NCBI GenBank assembly: GCA_038093515.1
Contig: JBBPSI010000033.1
Coordinates: forward strand, 108,717-172,716
DNA length: 64,000 nt
Reading direction: 5' to 3'
Source of the DNA: Butyriboletus loyo
Taxonomy: Eukaryota > Basidiomycota > Agaricomycetes > Boletales > Boletaceae
Shown: positions 46,241 through 58,312 of the stretch, in pieces
Layout of the letters: each line of letters starts with the position of its first letter
How positions within the stretch are numbered: the stretch's first letter is position 1
The notes under the pieces: model-generated
Seen by the model: only the letters and a program-made list of their open reading frames with translations
Database searches by the model: none
What the model was told of the DNA's origin: nothing
Translations under genes and position numbers: made by a program

Positions 46241-47049
46241 TGTTATGCTAATGTGCAAAACAACTAGCAGCGAGTGCTTGAATAGGGGCTCTAGCCTAAT
46301 CAGGAAGAATGCTGACTCGCATAGACAATGCTATTGGGCTTCTGCAGAGCAAGTGTTGGCAAGATGTCATATGGTGGCGACCAGATGAGATTGAGCAGGC
46401 TCTTATCGGCTCTATTGGCAGGAAGGGTATAATGCTAGATTGCTAGGCACTTGGTAGATGTGTAGAATTAGCTAGAGAACTTGTACTACTCTAAGTATGT
46501 GTATATATACTAATAGATATCGTGCACAGACTGAGCTGTGCGTGGCAGTGAGGGCAAGGGGTTATGAGTCTACTCAAGTCATAATGGCAAAATGAAGAAG
46601 TGGCAAAGTGCCGGTAACAAGGGAGCGAAGCTCCGAGTAAGATGGTGACATCATCAACAAATGAGAAGAGTGGAATGCAAAGTGACGATGTCCTCGAGGT
46701 GGGACCCACAGGGCAAAGGGGATGTGAGTAGTGGAGACCTTGGATATGGGTCTCAGCATGCTAGTCAGAACATGTTGTAATCTAGTCATGTGCTAGTCAC
46801 ATGATGTAACAAATGTCATTGGATAAGAGAAGAGGGACGCGACAGCTCAGCTGTGGGTCCGGCCTGATGGGGCAACAACATAGGGGCTGTCTCAGTGTTG
46901 TGGTACTGAGACATCTAGGAACAACTGGGGAAGTGGATGATGTCCACTAGTGACTGGGGAGCAGGCGATGGGCAGGATCGCAGGATGGCGGGGACATGTG
47001 AGCGTGGGAAAACAAGTGGCGGGGTATGCTTAGGGGTAAAACTGTAACA
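46241..47049 (-). mobile_element. Solo LTR-B, copy 4 (older)
   Basis: 809 bp, TGTTATGCTAA...AAAACTGTAACA, with perfect duplication GATGA (46236-46240, 47050-47054). More diverged than other LTR-B copies, largely by CG to TG or CA changes (for example the E-box pair is lost), so it is the oldest copy of this family here. Confidence 0.85.
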
Positions 47050-47382
47050 GATGACCAATATTATGATTGGCTAGAGGTTTAAACTTTGACATGCAAATGT
47101 ACATGGTTCCCTGTTTACAGGCAAGTAATAATAATCAAACACTCATTTGTCCTGCCAAGTTTTCAATGGCCTGACAGGAATGCAGTGCCTTGTGACAGAA
47201 CAGTGGATTCTGAGCCATCGGGAGATAGTCATTTCACAGATTGGACTAGACCAAAGCCATCAGAATGGGAAAAATAAGAAAGTAGTGGAATCCTGTTAAA
47301 TTGTTTTTAATTGACAATGGACATTGAGGTTGTCAGCCAGAGCCAGAGCCTAACAGAACACTATAATCCATGAGTGGATGAA
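47050..47382. other. No gene recognised
   Basis: A 330-bp AT-rich stretch. A 63-codon frame at 47086-47277 has some protein-like composition but no recognisable motif or context. Confidence 0.4.
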
Positions 47383-47807
47383 TGTTACACTTGTGGCACT
47401 AACAACTAGACTTTCAGGTGGCACTCTCAAGTAGCCACAGGACTCTTGGGAGCTAGGTCTCAGGCTGTATCTTAGTGCTAGCACTAAGAGTCTGGAATGA
47501 AGCTAGCTGCTGGCAGGTGTATTGCATAGAACTAGATGGTGTTTTACTGTACAAGGTGCTGGTATTTATACTAAGGGGACCTGGGCACAGACCAAGGCCT
47601 GATCAGGTTGTATGAGTCGAGACAAGTCAAAAGGATGAAAGAGGAAAGGACACTCTAGAAGTTTCTGGAGTGGAAAAGAGACAGCATCCAAGTGAGACTG
47701 CAGTGACTAAGCAAAACAGCTAAGTTGTACAAGGGACAGGGGTTAGGCCCTGCAGGTGAATGATAGTCCAATTGGAAAGAAGGGAAAAAGCATAGAGAAT
47801 TATAACA
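47383..47807 (-). mobile_element. LTR-C relative followed by a polypurine tract, element remnant
   Basis: 425 bp, TGTTACACTTG...AATTATAACA, very similar to the outer solo LTR at 34296. To its right lies TTACCCCCCCTTA, the complement of a polypurine tract. In minus orientation this is therefore a 3' LTR with the last bases of an internal region, whose remainder has been lost. Confidence 0.65.
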
Positions 47808-47821
47808 TTACCCCCCCTTAT

Positions 47822-47944
47822 TGTTATGATCTCTGGAGTAAACCCCAAATAAAGTCACACAAGATTCCACTAGCATTGCAGCACTACACAAGTTCTGGTG
47901 ATGTAATGAGATAGTAACTGTTTCCTTAGTCCCTCAACTGTTTC
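47822..47944 (-). mobile_element. Fragment of an LTR-A relative
   Basis: Begins TGTTATGATCTCTGGAG, matching the start of the solo LTR at 33499, and is cut at 47944 by the 5' LTR of element B'. The remaining part is not found on the far side within the window. Confidence 0.55.
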
Positions 47945-48286
47945 TGTTACAGTTTTACCCCTAAGCGTACCCTGCCACTCGTTTTCCCACGCTTATGCGC
48001 TCCCCGCCACCTTGCGAGGCCGCCCATCACCCGCTCCCCAGTCACTAGTGGACGTCATCCACTTTCCCAGTCATTCTCAGACATCTCAGTATCACGATAC
48101 TGAGATAGCCCCTATGTCATCGCCCTGTTGGGCCGGACCTACAGCTGAGCTGTCGTGTCCCTCTTTTCTTGACCAATGACATTTGTTACATCACGTGACT
48201 AGCACATGACTAGATTACAATGTGTCCTGACTAGTGTGCCGAGACCTGTATCCAAGGTCTCCGCTACTTGCATCCCCTTTGCCCTG

Positions 48287-48712
48287 TGTTACGGTAGTGG
48301 TCTACTTTTTCTCTCCACTACCATTGGGACTATTACATTCGCCTAGCCTTTTGCTAGTTCCTGTTGAACGGTAACAACCGTTCTTACTTAGTCATCACTT
48401 CCCACGCACAGACGCACTTTCCTTCATACTCCAGAATGTTCTAGAGTATCTCTTCCCTGTTTGTACTTCCCCTTCTCGCGGCTCGATTAGGGACATGGTC
48501 TGTGTGCAGACCTCTGTAGTATAAAGACTCAGTCTTTACACCCTGTACTTTATCTAGTTCTACGCAGTAACCTGCTAGCAATTAGTTTCACTCCAGACTC
48601 TTAGTGTGCGCACTAAGACATAGTCTGAGACCCAGCTCAGAATCGTCTCCCGTGTCTCGAGGCCACTTCAGAGTGCCTCCTCGCTGTTCAATTGTTAGCA
48701 CCCAGCGTAACA
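48287..48712 (+). mobile_element. Solo LTR-C inside LTR-B
   Basis: Exactly 426 bp, like the element C LTRs, TGTTACGG...GCGTAACA, with perfect duplication CCCTG (48282-48286, 48713-48717). The interrupted host reads as normal LTR-B when this insert is ignored. Confidence 0.92.
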
Positions 48713-49182
48713 CCCTGTGGGCCCCACCTCGAGGACATCATCACTTTGCATTCCACTCTTCTCATTCATTGATGATGTCGCCATCTTACTCAGAGCTTTG
48801 CTCCCTCATTACCGGCACTTTGCTGCTTCTCTATTTGCCGTTATGACTCAAGTTGACTCATAACCCCTTGCCCTTGCTGCCATGCACAGCTTGGTCTGTG
48901 CACAGTATCTATTAGTATATATACCAGCGTACTTAGAACAGTATGGCTTCCCTAGCTAATTCTATGCATCTACCAAGTGCCTAGCAATCTAGCAATATAC
49001 CCTTCCTGCTGATAAAGCCAATTAGAGCCTGCTTGATCTCGTCTGGTCACCACCACACAATATCTCACCGACACTAGCTTTGCAGAAGCCCAATAGCGTT
49101 GTTCATGTGAGTCGGCACTTTCCATATTAGGCTTGAGCCCCTATTCAAGTGCTCGCTGCTAGTTGTTTCGCACATCAGCATA

Positions 49183-50772
49183 CAGTGGCTCAAAAAACTG
49201 TCTGCATGTTTGCATGTTTTACATTACATACCACTCAATGCAATAACCCCTGATCCTAACCCTAGGTGGTGGGTGTATGAAATAAGGTACCCACTCTTGG
49301 CCTTCTATTGACCCAGGAATAAGATAATATGGATAAGGTTTGATGGAATATCAGCTATTTTAAAATGACAGGTCATGCAGACAGTTGTTTGACTTTAGGT
49401 TTTGATCACATATATTAGACCCTAGATGCTGTAATATCATTACATACATCCATAAAGGGTCCTATTATGTCACCTTTATATAACTGAGTGTCAGCCAACA
49501 TATATAAACCCCATCCTCCTATGTTTATTTTCTCACCATCACCATGAAATCCATTTCCACCTCTCTAAGACAAAATATTATCTCTCTCTCCTCTCTTGGC
49601 CTTTCAACTAGGCAGATTGCCTCCCAGACTGGCCTATGGAAGTCTACTGTGGCTAGGGTACTCCAAGAGATCCAACCTGACAAGGAGAAGCTTCATGCTG
49701 GCTGTCCTTCTAAGCTTACTCCTACCAACAAATGTGCTATTGTCCAGCAAATCATTACTGGCAAGGCCAAAAATGCAGTCCAGGCTACAAATTTCATTAG
49801 TTCCATCATTGAACCTCCCATACCCTCACATACAGTAAGAAAAGACCTCAAGGAGGGTGCATTTAAAGGCTGTGATGAAGAAGAAGAAATGTCTTCTTCC
49901 AATCAGCCCTAGAAAAAGATGATTTGCCTTTGCTCTCAAGTATCAATAAGGACTGGAAGAGGATTATTTGGTCAGATGAGACCAAAATAAATAGAATTGG
50001 GTCAGGTGGACAGGAGTGTATGTGTGGAAAAAGAAGAGAGAGGGCCTAACTGCCAGAGAGGTTAAAGGTACAGTCAAGTTTGGAGCAAATTTCCTGATGG
50101 TATAGGGTTCAATGGAGTGGGGGCTTTAAGTGAGGTTGAGGGGAGGATGGATGGTGAACAGTATGTGTAAATTCTAGAGGAAGAATTGCTATAACACATG
50201 GAGAAATCTGGAATTTCTCAACATGATATCATTTTTCAGCAGAATAATGATCCCAAACATACCTCCAAAAGAGCCCAGAATTGGTTTGAGGAGCAAGGAA
50301 TCAAGCTTCTGGATTGGCCTGCACAATCTCCAGACCTCAACCCCATTGAACACACTTGGAATCACCTCAAAAGATGTCTCTCAGCTTATAATAGTGCTCC
50401 TACAGGAGTTCATCAATTATGGGAAAGGGTGGTGGTAGAGTGGGGGAATATTTCTGTGGAACAGTGTCACAAATGGATAGAAAGCATGCCTAGAAGAGTT
50501 GAAGCAGTTATCAAGGCCAAGGGAGCTCATACCAAATACTAGATAGTTGGATTTTTGTAAAGTCAAACAACTGTCCGCATGACCTGTCATTTTAAAATAG
50601 CTGACATTCCATCAAACCTTATCCATATTACCTGATTCCTGGGCCAATAGAAGGCCATGAGTGGGTACCTCATTTCATACACCCACCACCTAGGGTTAGG
50701 ATCAGGGGTTACTTCATTGAGTGATATGTAATGTAAAACATGCAAACATGTGGACAGTTTTTTGAGCCACTG
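49183..50772 (+). mobile_element. Tc1/mariner element with 215-bp terminal inverted repeats
   Basis: 1,590 bp bounded by TA duplications (49181-49182, 50773-50774). Terminal inverted repeats begin CAGTGGCTCAAAAAACTGTC and extend about 215 bp at each end (49183-49397 and 50558-50772) with few mismatches, much longer than the short repeats of typical Tc1 elements. It sits in the last few bases of the element B' 5' LTR. Confidence 0.9.
49544..50542 (+). pseudogene. Broken Tc1/mariner transposase
   Basis: The N-terminal part (49544-49912) has a helix-turn-helix typical of the family (LSTRQIASQTGLWKSTVARVL). The middle is out of frame but still shows IIWSDETKINRIG with the first catalytic Asp. 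The C-terminal part (50198-50542) has FQQNNDPKHTS and WPAQSPDLNPIEHTW, the DD34E arrangement. The second catalytic Asp, normally in QDND, is Asn here. Several frame breaks and this substitution make it inactive. Confidence 0.88.
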
Positions 50773-50777
50773 TAACA

Positions 50778-52736
50778 AAAGAATTAGCTCTCTTCCTGCT
50801 TCTGTTCTCCAACAGTAAAGCTGCCCCCATTGCTACAGCCGTCGCTGTCTAGCCGCTGCCATCTCCAACTCCACAAGTTGCCCTGAGATCACCATGTCCT
50901 TCCACAACCAATACACCCTTCTCGCTGAGAAGACCAAAGAGTTTGGACAACATGTCCAGTGGACTTGTCAATGTCCCCACTGCAACAACCCCTTCCATGA
51001 TGGAAGACGACGTCATCAACCATGTTAGCTTAGCACCCGCCGCCCCCATCTCCACTTGCTTGAGAGCAAGTTGCCATAACCCCTTCCACCATCATCCTGC
51101 CGCAGCAGAAGTAACCATCGCTACCATCACCTTCCCTGCCACCCGCCGATCCCCACTTCAGAAAGCCCTCTCCCTGGGAGCAGCCTGCCGAACTGCCTCC
51201 CCTATCGAAAAGGCAAAGTCCCTCGGAAGAGCCATGAGTACCTCTTCCTCCCCTGCGCAGATACGTGCTGTTACCACTACCAGGAAACTCTCCCCCCTCG
51301 AGAAGGCATGGGAGATCGGGAGAGCCAGATGTGCTTTGTCCCCACCAGTACAGGTTCATGTAACCTCCACCCTGCCGAAACTTCCCCCTCCTCTTGCGAG
51401 AGCCTGGAAGATTGGGAACGCCATCCACGCCTCCTCTCCACCGCTGCCACCACAAATACGAGCTGCCTCCATGTCGGAGCCCTTGATCAAGGAACTCCTC
51501 CAGACACTGGAGTCGAGAGGAATCAGAAAGGATGTAATACACTGATGCCTAGAGAAGGCCTTTGGCAAGAAGAAAGAAGAGCAACCCGCCAAGACACTGG
51601 CTGAAAGGATTGCCCCATGTCCTCTCATCGACAGAGTCTCACCCAAATTGCCGATATCTGGGCTGAGCACAGGTAAACCTGAGCCAGTAGTGGACTTGGA
51701 GGGGTTTACACTTGTACAACAAAGTAAGCCATTCGTACAACGACCTCTCATGAGGAAACCTGCACTCGCACCAAGGAAACCTGTGCCGATACCAGTACCT
51801 GCACCACCACCAAAAGAGACATCTGCTGAACCCAAGGAGGAGATGACCCCTGGGGCAGAATTAAAAGAAGCAATGACTACTGATCAGCTGATCGCCCTCT
51901 GGAGAAAGAAGTCTGAGGCCCAAGATGAAAAGGAACTGGCAGCCGAAAAGAAGCCAGTATTAAGAAGGTTGAAGCGAGCGACCTCCCCAGCAGATCTAAG
52001 GAAAGCCTACCGAGCCACAGAGGTAGCACAAGAAATCCTCAGAAAAAGGATCTGAGAAGAAGAAGCCATGCAAGAGTGCAACAAAAAACAACGAGAAGGT
52101 ACTGACAACGAAGGTACCGACTACTTCTCCATCTCCTTGACACTGCAGGAGACCCCAGAACCAATGCACATGGATGTGCCTGATCTCATCGCCACTGAGG
52201 AAGACAATGACGATCTACCCCCAATCCTCCCAAAAAGGGCAGACACCCCTGATGATGACTTCTACGACACCCCTGGAACCATGGCCATCAAAAGAGGAGC
52301 AGACAGCGACCTCTCAGTCAAGCGGATGAGTAAAATCCCCGCTGTTGGAGACCACCCCAGTTTCCCCTCCCCCGAGGTTGAGCGGCACCCCAAGACAATT
52401 GCCACCTTCACATACTCAACCAGACAGAAAGCCCAGTCCATGCACATCCCAGTAGTACTGTGTGCTAACAAGAATGGACCAGTCTTCAACACCACCACCT
52501 TAGTGGACAGTGGTGCATCAGGATGTTTCGTTCACAGGGACTTTGTAATGCGAAACAAACTCCCCATCATGAGACTAGCAGGGAGCTGACCACCCAGAAC
52601 GTCAACAGCTCCAAGAATAAAGGAGGAGTAATACAATACTCCACAACAATGATCCTCCAGACAGGAGGAATGGAACAACTCCATGAGTTCATGATACTCA
52701 ATGTCGGAAAGGAGAACATAATCCTTGGGCTGCCCT
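50778..52736 (+). pseudogene. Element B' leader and N-terminal polyprotein, truncated
   Basis: The leader after the LTR begins AAAGAATTAGCT. A decayed coding region starts MSFHNQYTLLAEK (50894) and parallels the N-terminal half of the intact element B: Cys/His motifs (CPHCNNPFHD, CLRASCHNPFHHHP), Ser/Arg repeats (SPIEKAKSLGRAM, SPPLARAWKIGNA-like) and protease LVDSGASGCFVHRDF near 52503. TGA stops near 51543 and 52053 and a one-base slip near 52580 break it. It ends abruptly at ILGLP where the LTR-A of element F begins, so reverse transcriptase onward is missing. Confidence 0.8.
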
Positions 52737-53234
52737 TATTACGAGACAACAGAGTTATCAAGTGGCACATGGGGTTCCGCAACTGTTGCAGTACTACACA
52801 AGTACTGGCGATGGTAATGAGGATAGCTCAGACCTTAATCTTCTCAACTGTTGCCAGCGAATAAGACAAGTGGTTAAAGCTAGGGAATCCTAGCCGCAAC
52901 CACAAGCCCTTTTATATTACAGGGGAATGCGCACAGACCATGCAGTGCGTGAGACTAGTTACTATACATGTACATACGAAGAAGTCACGAGTCGACGATG
53001 ATGGGAAATAGAAGTCGACGGCGATCAAAAAGAAGAGAAGCAAACGGAGATTAAATACATGAGGCGTGACGTCATAGAGTCTGGGCCAGTCTGGACCATG
53101 ACGTCATATGCTTAGTCAGCCTGTGGTCACATGTATAATCCCACGATCACGTGCGCTAAGTCACGTGACCTTTGAAAGAGAAATATGACGAAGTCCGAAT
53201 GCAAAAGATAGTTATAAGAGATACAATTATAACA
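52737..53234 (-). repeat. 3' LTR of element F (LTR-A)
   Basis: 498 bp, identical in length to the solo LTR-A at 36182. In minus orientation it begins TGTTATAATTG directly after the tract TAGGGGGGGAAG (53235-53246), which identifies it as the 3' LTR. Its far end reads CGTAATA instead of CGTAACA. It retains both TGACGTCA sites and the CACGTGAC E-box. Confidence 0.85.
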
Positions 53235-53244
53235 CTTCCCCCCC

Positions 53245-56200
53245 CTAGGACTCGTATTCCAAGCGAGTTCCTTGATAGGGAGTTCCGTGCTCAGGACCGT
53301 ACTCTTTAAACAGTGAAGAAAATTCAAAAAGTGATAGGCCACGAAGGGGGCGAGGGGCGGAAGGGTGGGCATGGTGATAATCCGCGATTACGTCCTGCGA
53401 ATTTCCCAGATTGGATACTGGTTCCCACGTGCGATCTGTTTCGTCATAGCCCCTCCAGTGCACCAAATACTCCAACTTCTTGCATTTCATCCGGGATGCG
53501 ACAATGTAATCAACCTCGAATTCCGAGTATCCTTCGTCCGTGACGTTGACTGGGTCTGGACGTAGAACAGGCTGTCCTGGAAGGGTTTCTCGGTAGGGTT
53601 TAACCCGAGAAATGTTGACTACGGGATGAATCCGCATGCTGCTCGGCAGCTGAAGTTCGACAGCGTTTGGCTTGAGTGATTTGATCCGATAAGGACCAAT
53701 CCAACGCTGTGTGAGTTTTCGTGCAGTGTACGGCAACTTGAGGTTCTCCATACTGAGCCACACACTATCTCCCACTTTGTAATCGGGCGCATCTGATCGT
53801 CTATTATCGGCCTGCGATACCATGCGCTTGCGAGCTTCTTCCAATGCTTCTTTAACCTCGGCATGTGCTTTCCCAGCACTGCGTGCGAAATCTCCGGCTA
53901 GCGTGTTGGAAGACTTTTCGAACCCGACTCTAGGATAATAATTACGTGTGATAGAGAATGGAATGGTACCCGTGGCGGTGGTGAGGGAATTATTATGGTT
54001 GAACTGGGCGATCTTGATCCAATCGGCCCACGTTTCTTGTTTTTTAGCCACGTAGGTACGTAAATATTGTTCCATCTCCCTATTTATCCGTTCGGTTTGA
54101 CCATCAGATTGCGGATGGTATGCCATAGAGATCTTCTGGGAAATGCCGAGAAGCTTGCAAAGCTCCGTGGTAAAGTCCGATACAAACTGGGGTCCACGAT
54201 CTGAAACTATAGTACAAGGGAGTCCATGAACGCACCAAACATTGTCTCTAAAAATAACTGCTAACTCCTTAGAAGAGGTAGTCGTCTTACAAGGGACGTA
54301 AACGACTTCCTTGGAGAAGCGATCCACTATCGTACAGATGGCATCGAAGCCGTTCGAAGAAGGAAGTCCGGTAACAAAATCAACAGAAATGTCTTCCCAC
54401 GGATGACTAGCTGTGGGAAGTGGTAACAGTTTTCCTGCCGGTGCTTTTTGCTTACCCTTCGTGAGGGCGCACGCTTGACAGCTGTCTACATAACATTTAA
54501 TGTCCTTTGTAACACCTGGCCATGTGAAATGCCGTGTAAGAAGATGAGCCGTTTGGGCCTGACCCGAATGTCCGGCTATAGGCGAATCGTGGCAGATATT
54601 AAGTAATTGTATCCGTAGTGCCTTAGGCACAATGACTTTTTTTGTTACAGTTTTACCCCTAAGCATACCCTGCCACTCGTTTTCCCACGCTCACACGTCC
54701 CCACCGCCCCTGCTGTCTTGCGATGCCGCCCATCGCCCGCTCCTTAGTCGCCTAGTGGACATTATCCACTTCCCCAGTCGTTCCGCAAGTCTCAGTGCCG
54801 CTACACTGAGATAGCCCCTGTCTTCTCGCCCCATCGGGCTGGACCCACAGTTGAGCTGTCGTGTCCTTCATTCTTTGACCAATGACATTTGTTACATCAC
54901 GTGACTAGCACGTGACTAGATTATGACATGTCAGTACCTTCGCATCGAGACCCGTATCCAAGGGCTCTGCCGTTCGTGCACCCTTTGCCCTGTGGGCCAC
55001 ACCTCGAGGACATCGTCACTTCATCTTCTGACCTTCCTATTCGTTGACGATGTCGCCACCTTGCTCAGAGCTTCGCTCCCTCGTTACCGGCACTTTGCCG
55101 CTCCACATTCTATGGTTATGACTCGACGCGACTCATAACCCTCCACCCTCGCTGCTACGCACAGCTCGGTCTGTGTGCCATATCTATTTAGTATATATAC
55201 CAGCGTACTTAGCATAGTACGGCTTCTCTAGCTAATTCTACACATCTACCAAGTGCCTAGCAATCTAGCTTATACCCCATCTGCCAATAGAGCCGATAAG
55301 CTTCAGCTCGATCTCGTCTGGTCGCCACCATACGACATCTCGCCAACACTTGCTCTGCAGAAGCCCGATAGCGTCGTCTACGCGAGTCAGCCATCTTCCC
55401 GATTAGGCTCGAGCCCCTATTCAAGTGCTCGCTGCTAGTTGTTTCACACTCCAGCATAACATTTTTCTTTTCGTTAATAAATACAGATTGTTCTGTATCG
55501 TAATAAAATCCAGGTATTTCTTTTTGTTTTTGTTTTTCGGATTCTTTTTGTAAGGTATCATAAAAGGAAGAAGAAAGAGAAACTTTATTAAGGAAAAGGT
55601 TCGGTGGAAGTACCGTAATATTGGTATTATGGTCCATAACGGCTTCACCGTGGTCTGCTCGACACGATAATGCATCTGCTCTGCCATTGGTTGAGCCAGG
55701 TTTGTAAATGAATAAATAATTGAATTCCTGGAGAAGCGCATGCCATCGTGCTTGTCTTCCCGAGAGCGTTTGCGGCTTCTTCCAGTACTCAAGGTTCTTA
55801 TGATCTGTCCAGATCTCGAACCCTTCTCTGCCGATTAGATAATGTCGCCATTCTTCCAAGGCGTGTATTACTGCCAGCAGTTCTTTATCGTAAATCGGAT
55901 AATTCCGTTCCGCAGCATCGAAAGAGTGGGAAAGGAATGCACAGGGTCGCCAAAGATCATCCGTTCCTTTTACAGAAAGGACGGCGCCCACTGCTATATC
56001 TGAAGCGTCCGTTTCTACCCACATCTCCTTGTCACGATCTGGGTAGGCTAATAAGGGCGCTGTGTGAAACTTCTTTTTCAGCGTGTCAAACGCCGTTTGT
56101 TCATCGTTACCCCATTTGAAAGGAGTATCCTTTTTTGTTAAGTTATTGAGGGGTCGGGCAATCTCCGAAAAGCCCTCGATGAATCTTCGATAATAGTTAC

Positions 56201-57857
56201 ATAGTCCCAGGAACGCTTGAACCTGCTTCAGACGCGAGGGCATTGGCCAGTCTCGGATGGCATCTGTCTTCTTCGACTGCATTTCAACACCGTTCCTGGA
56301 AACCGTCATACCTAAAAAGTCCACTTTGTCCGAAGAGAATACACATTTTTCTGGTTTTACATATAGATCGTTTTCTCGAAGGCGTTGGAGTACTTCTTTT
56401 ACTTTTTCCTCATGCTCTGCCCTCGTTTTCCCTTTTGTGAATATCATAACGTCGTCGATATAAATAATGACACATGCATACATGTCATTGAAGATGTCGT
56501 TCATCATATTTTGGAAGGTGGGCGGAGAGTTGGTAAGCCCAAAGTACATGACAGTGGGTTCGTAAGCCCCGATTGGTGTAACGAATGCGGCTTTCCACTC
56601 ATCTCCTTCCTTAATACGGATGTTATTAAATCCCCATCGGAGATCCAGTGCAGTAAAGATATCGGCGCCTTTAAGCCTATTGATCAACTGCGGGATAAGG
56701 GGTAACGGGTAACCGTTTTTAATGGTTCCATCGTTTAGATATCGATAGTCCATGACCAATCGCTTGTCTCCTGTTTTCTTGGGAATAAAGAACACGGGGG
56801 CCGTCTGTGGTGACTTTGACGGTCTTATGTAACCCTTCTTTAATTCTTTTTCCACAAAACTCCGGATTTGGTCTTGTTCTTCGTCGGACATGGGAATAAC
56901 GCGGCCCTTTTTTGGTACGAAATCGGGTTTGAGATCTATTGCGTGATCCCATGGTTTCTGCTCAGGCATTCTTGCTGCCTCATCCTCGGAGAAAACATCT
57001 AAGTAGTCGTGAAATACCGCGGGTACCTTTTCGGCGACTCCGGGCTCTATAGTACAGCAAGAAGTAAGGTTCGATGAAGAAATAGAATCTGCGATAACTT
57101 TACAATAAGGGGAACAATGATTGAAAGAAATAGTTTTGAAATGCCAATCAATGTCTGGATTATGGCGTGCGAACCAATCATAGCCAATAATCATTTGGTG
57201 AGAACCAAGAAGTGAAACATAAGCCTCAATGGCTTCGTAATGTCCATCAATTTCCATAAACAAGGAAGCTTTGTGTGTAATGCGACCTATCGCTCCTTTA
57301 GAGCCGTCGGCATTGATAACTTCCATGGATCTTGGTAACGGAATCAAATCAATTTTGCGTGTATCGCAATAGTTTTTGTCGATGAAGGTGTTAACTGCTC
57401 CCGTATCCAGCAAAGCCTTAAGCGAACGAGTTCGCCAAGTAGCATTTGACTGGTAAGTGATTTTCACCACCGGGGAATAATCTCCACCAAACATCAATGA
57501 AGATTTTGTAGGGGCTTTATAATTAGAAGAGGAAGAAAGCGAAGATCGCGTGTTCATTTGTCTCAAAAGAGAATTAAGCATGCTCTTTCCCGGTGCCAAG
57601 CTCCCAATTGGAGACTCTCTTTCGGGTTCTATAGAGATATTTGTTATACATGGGAAAGAATCATCATCCCCTTCGCAATCAATCAATCCGGGAACATCTA
57701 CGCTTACATCCGAAGACGAATTCGTAAACACCGAACTAATCGACAACTCAGGTTCCTTATCTAAAAGTTCATTTCCGTCTACGTTATAGTCCGAAAATGT
57801 AGATAGTGAAGAGAAAGAATTTCGAAAAGAAGAAGAAATATTGTTCCGTCCCTTAGT
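53245..57857 (-). CDS. pol: Element F pol, open apart from one LTR insertion
   Basis: Two open parts, about 57857-55462 and 54642-53245, rejoin in frame at a run of Lys codons when the solo LTR-B and one TTTTT duplication are ignored. Domains in order: an acidic/Ser-rich linker, protease LLDTGAVNTFID (about 57400), reverse transcriptase with IYIDDVMIF (about 56455), RNase H (VETDASDIAVGAVLS), integrase (HDSPIAGHSG, CQACALTKGK, SDRGPQFVSDF, HPQSDGQTERINRE) and a chromodomain (FEVDYIVASRM, VHWRGYDETDRTWEP). No other stop is present. The apparent N-terminus upstream of 57857 is LTR-B sequence and not part of the gene; gag is missing. Confidence 0.85.
54643..55461 (+). mobile_element. Solo LTR-B, copy 5, in element F pol
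   Basis: 819 bp, TGTTACAGTTTTACCCC...CAGCATAACA, duplication TTTTT (54638-54642, 55462-55466). It lies in opposite orientation to pol and separates RNase H from integrase. Confidence 0.88.
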
Positions 57858-58270
57858 GACATCGTCAGCGAATGAGAAGAGCTGAAGACGAAGTGACGAT
57901 GTCCATGAGGTGAGCCCCACAGGGCGAAGGGTACGCGAACGGCGGAGCCCTTGGATACGGGTCTCGACGCGAAGGTACTGACGCGTCGTAATCTAGTCAC
58001 GTGCTAGTCACGTGATGTAAGAAATGTCATTGGTCAAAATAAGAGGGACGCGACAGCTCAGCTGAAGGTCCGGCCCGACAGGGCGAGAAGACAGGGGCTA
58101 TCTCGGTGCAACGGCACAGAGACTCACAGGGGCGACCAGGGAAGTGGATAACGTCCACTAGACGACTAAGGAGCGGGCGATGGGCGGCATCGCAAGACGG
58201 CGGGGGCGGCGGGGACGCGTGAGCGTGGGAAAACGAGTGGCGGGGTACGCTTAGGGGTAAAACTGTAACA
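57858..58270 (-). repeat. Partial 3' LTR of element B
   Basis: In minus orientation it starts TGTTACAGTTTTACCCC right after the tract CGGGGGGTAA and runs for 413 bp of an expected 820 or so, stopping abruptly at GATGTC where element F sequence begins. It includes the tandem CACGTGACTAG E-boxes. The truncation must be a deletion or recombination event after insertion. Confidence 0.75.
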
Positions 58271-58312
58271 TTACCCCCCGTACAAGATCGAAACTCCTGG
58301 TTCGATCAAACT

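Larger units (their letters stand above)
47945..50777 (+). repeat. 5' LTR of element B' (LTR-B), split by two insertions
   Basis: Starts TGTTACAGTTTTACCC and ends ATAACA at 50777, directly before the B-type leader. Subtracting the solo LTR-C (48287-48712) and the mariner element (49183-50772) with their duplications leaves 810 bp, the LTR-B length. TATATATA at 48916-48923 precedes AGCTAATTCT (48954-48963), the complement of the leader sequence at 50780-50789. Confidence 0.8.
52737..57857 (-). mobile_element. Element F: 5'-truncated Gypsy chromovirus
   Basis: In minus orientation it has the end of a gag/protease linker, protease, reverse transcriptase, RNase H, integrase, chromodomain, polypurine tract and a 3' LTR-A. 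Its 5' LTR and gag are absent: at 57857 the sequence switches directly into a partial LTR-B. A solo LTR-B (54643-55461) lies in pol. Confidence 0.82.

Noticed and set aside
55257..55461. C-terminal extension of element F RNase H (VMLECETTSS...)
   Set aside because: This is translation into the inserted solo LTR-B and not part of pol.
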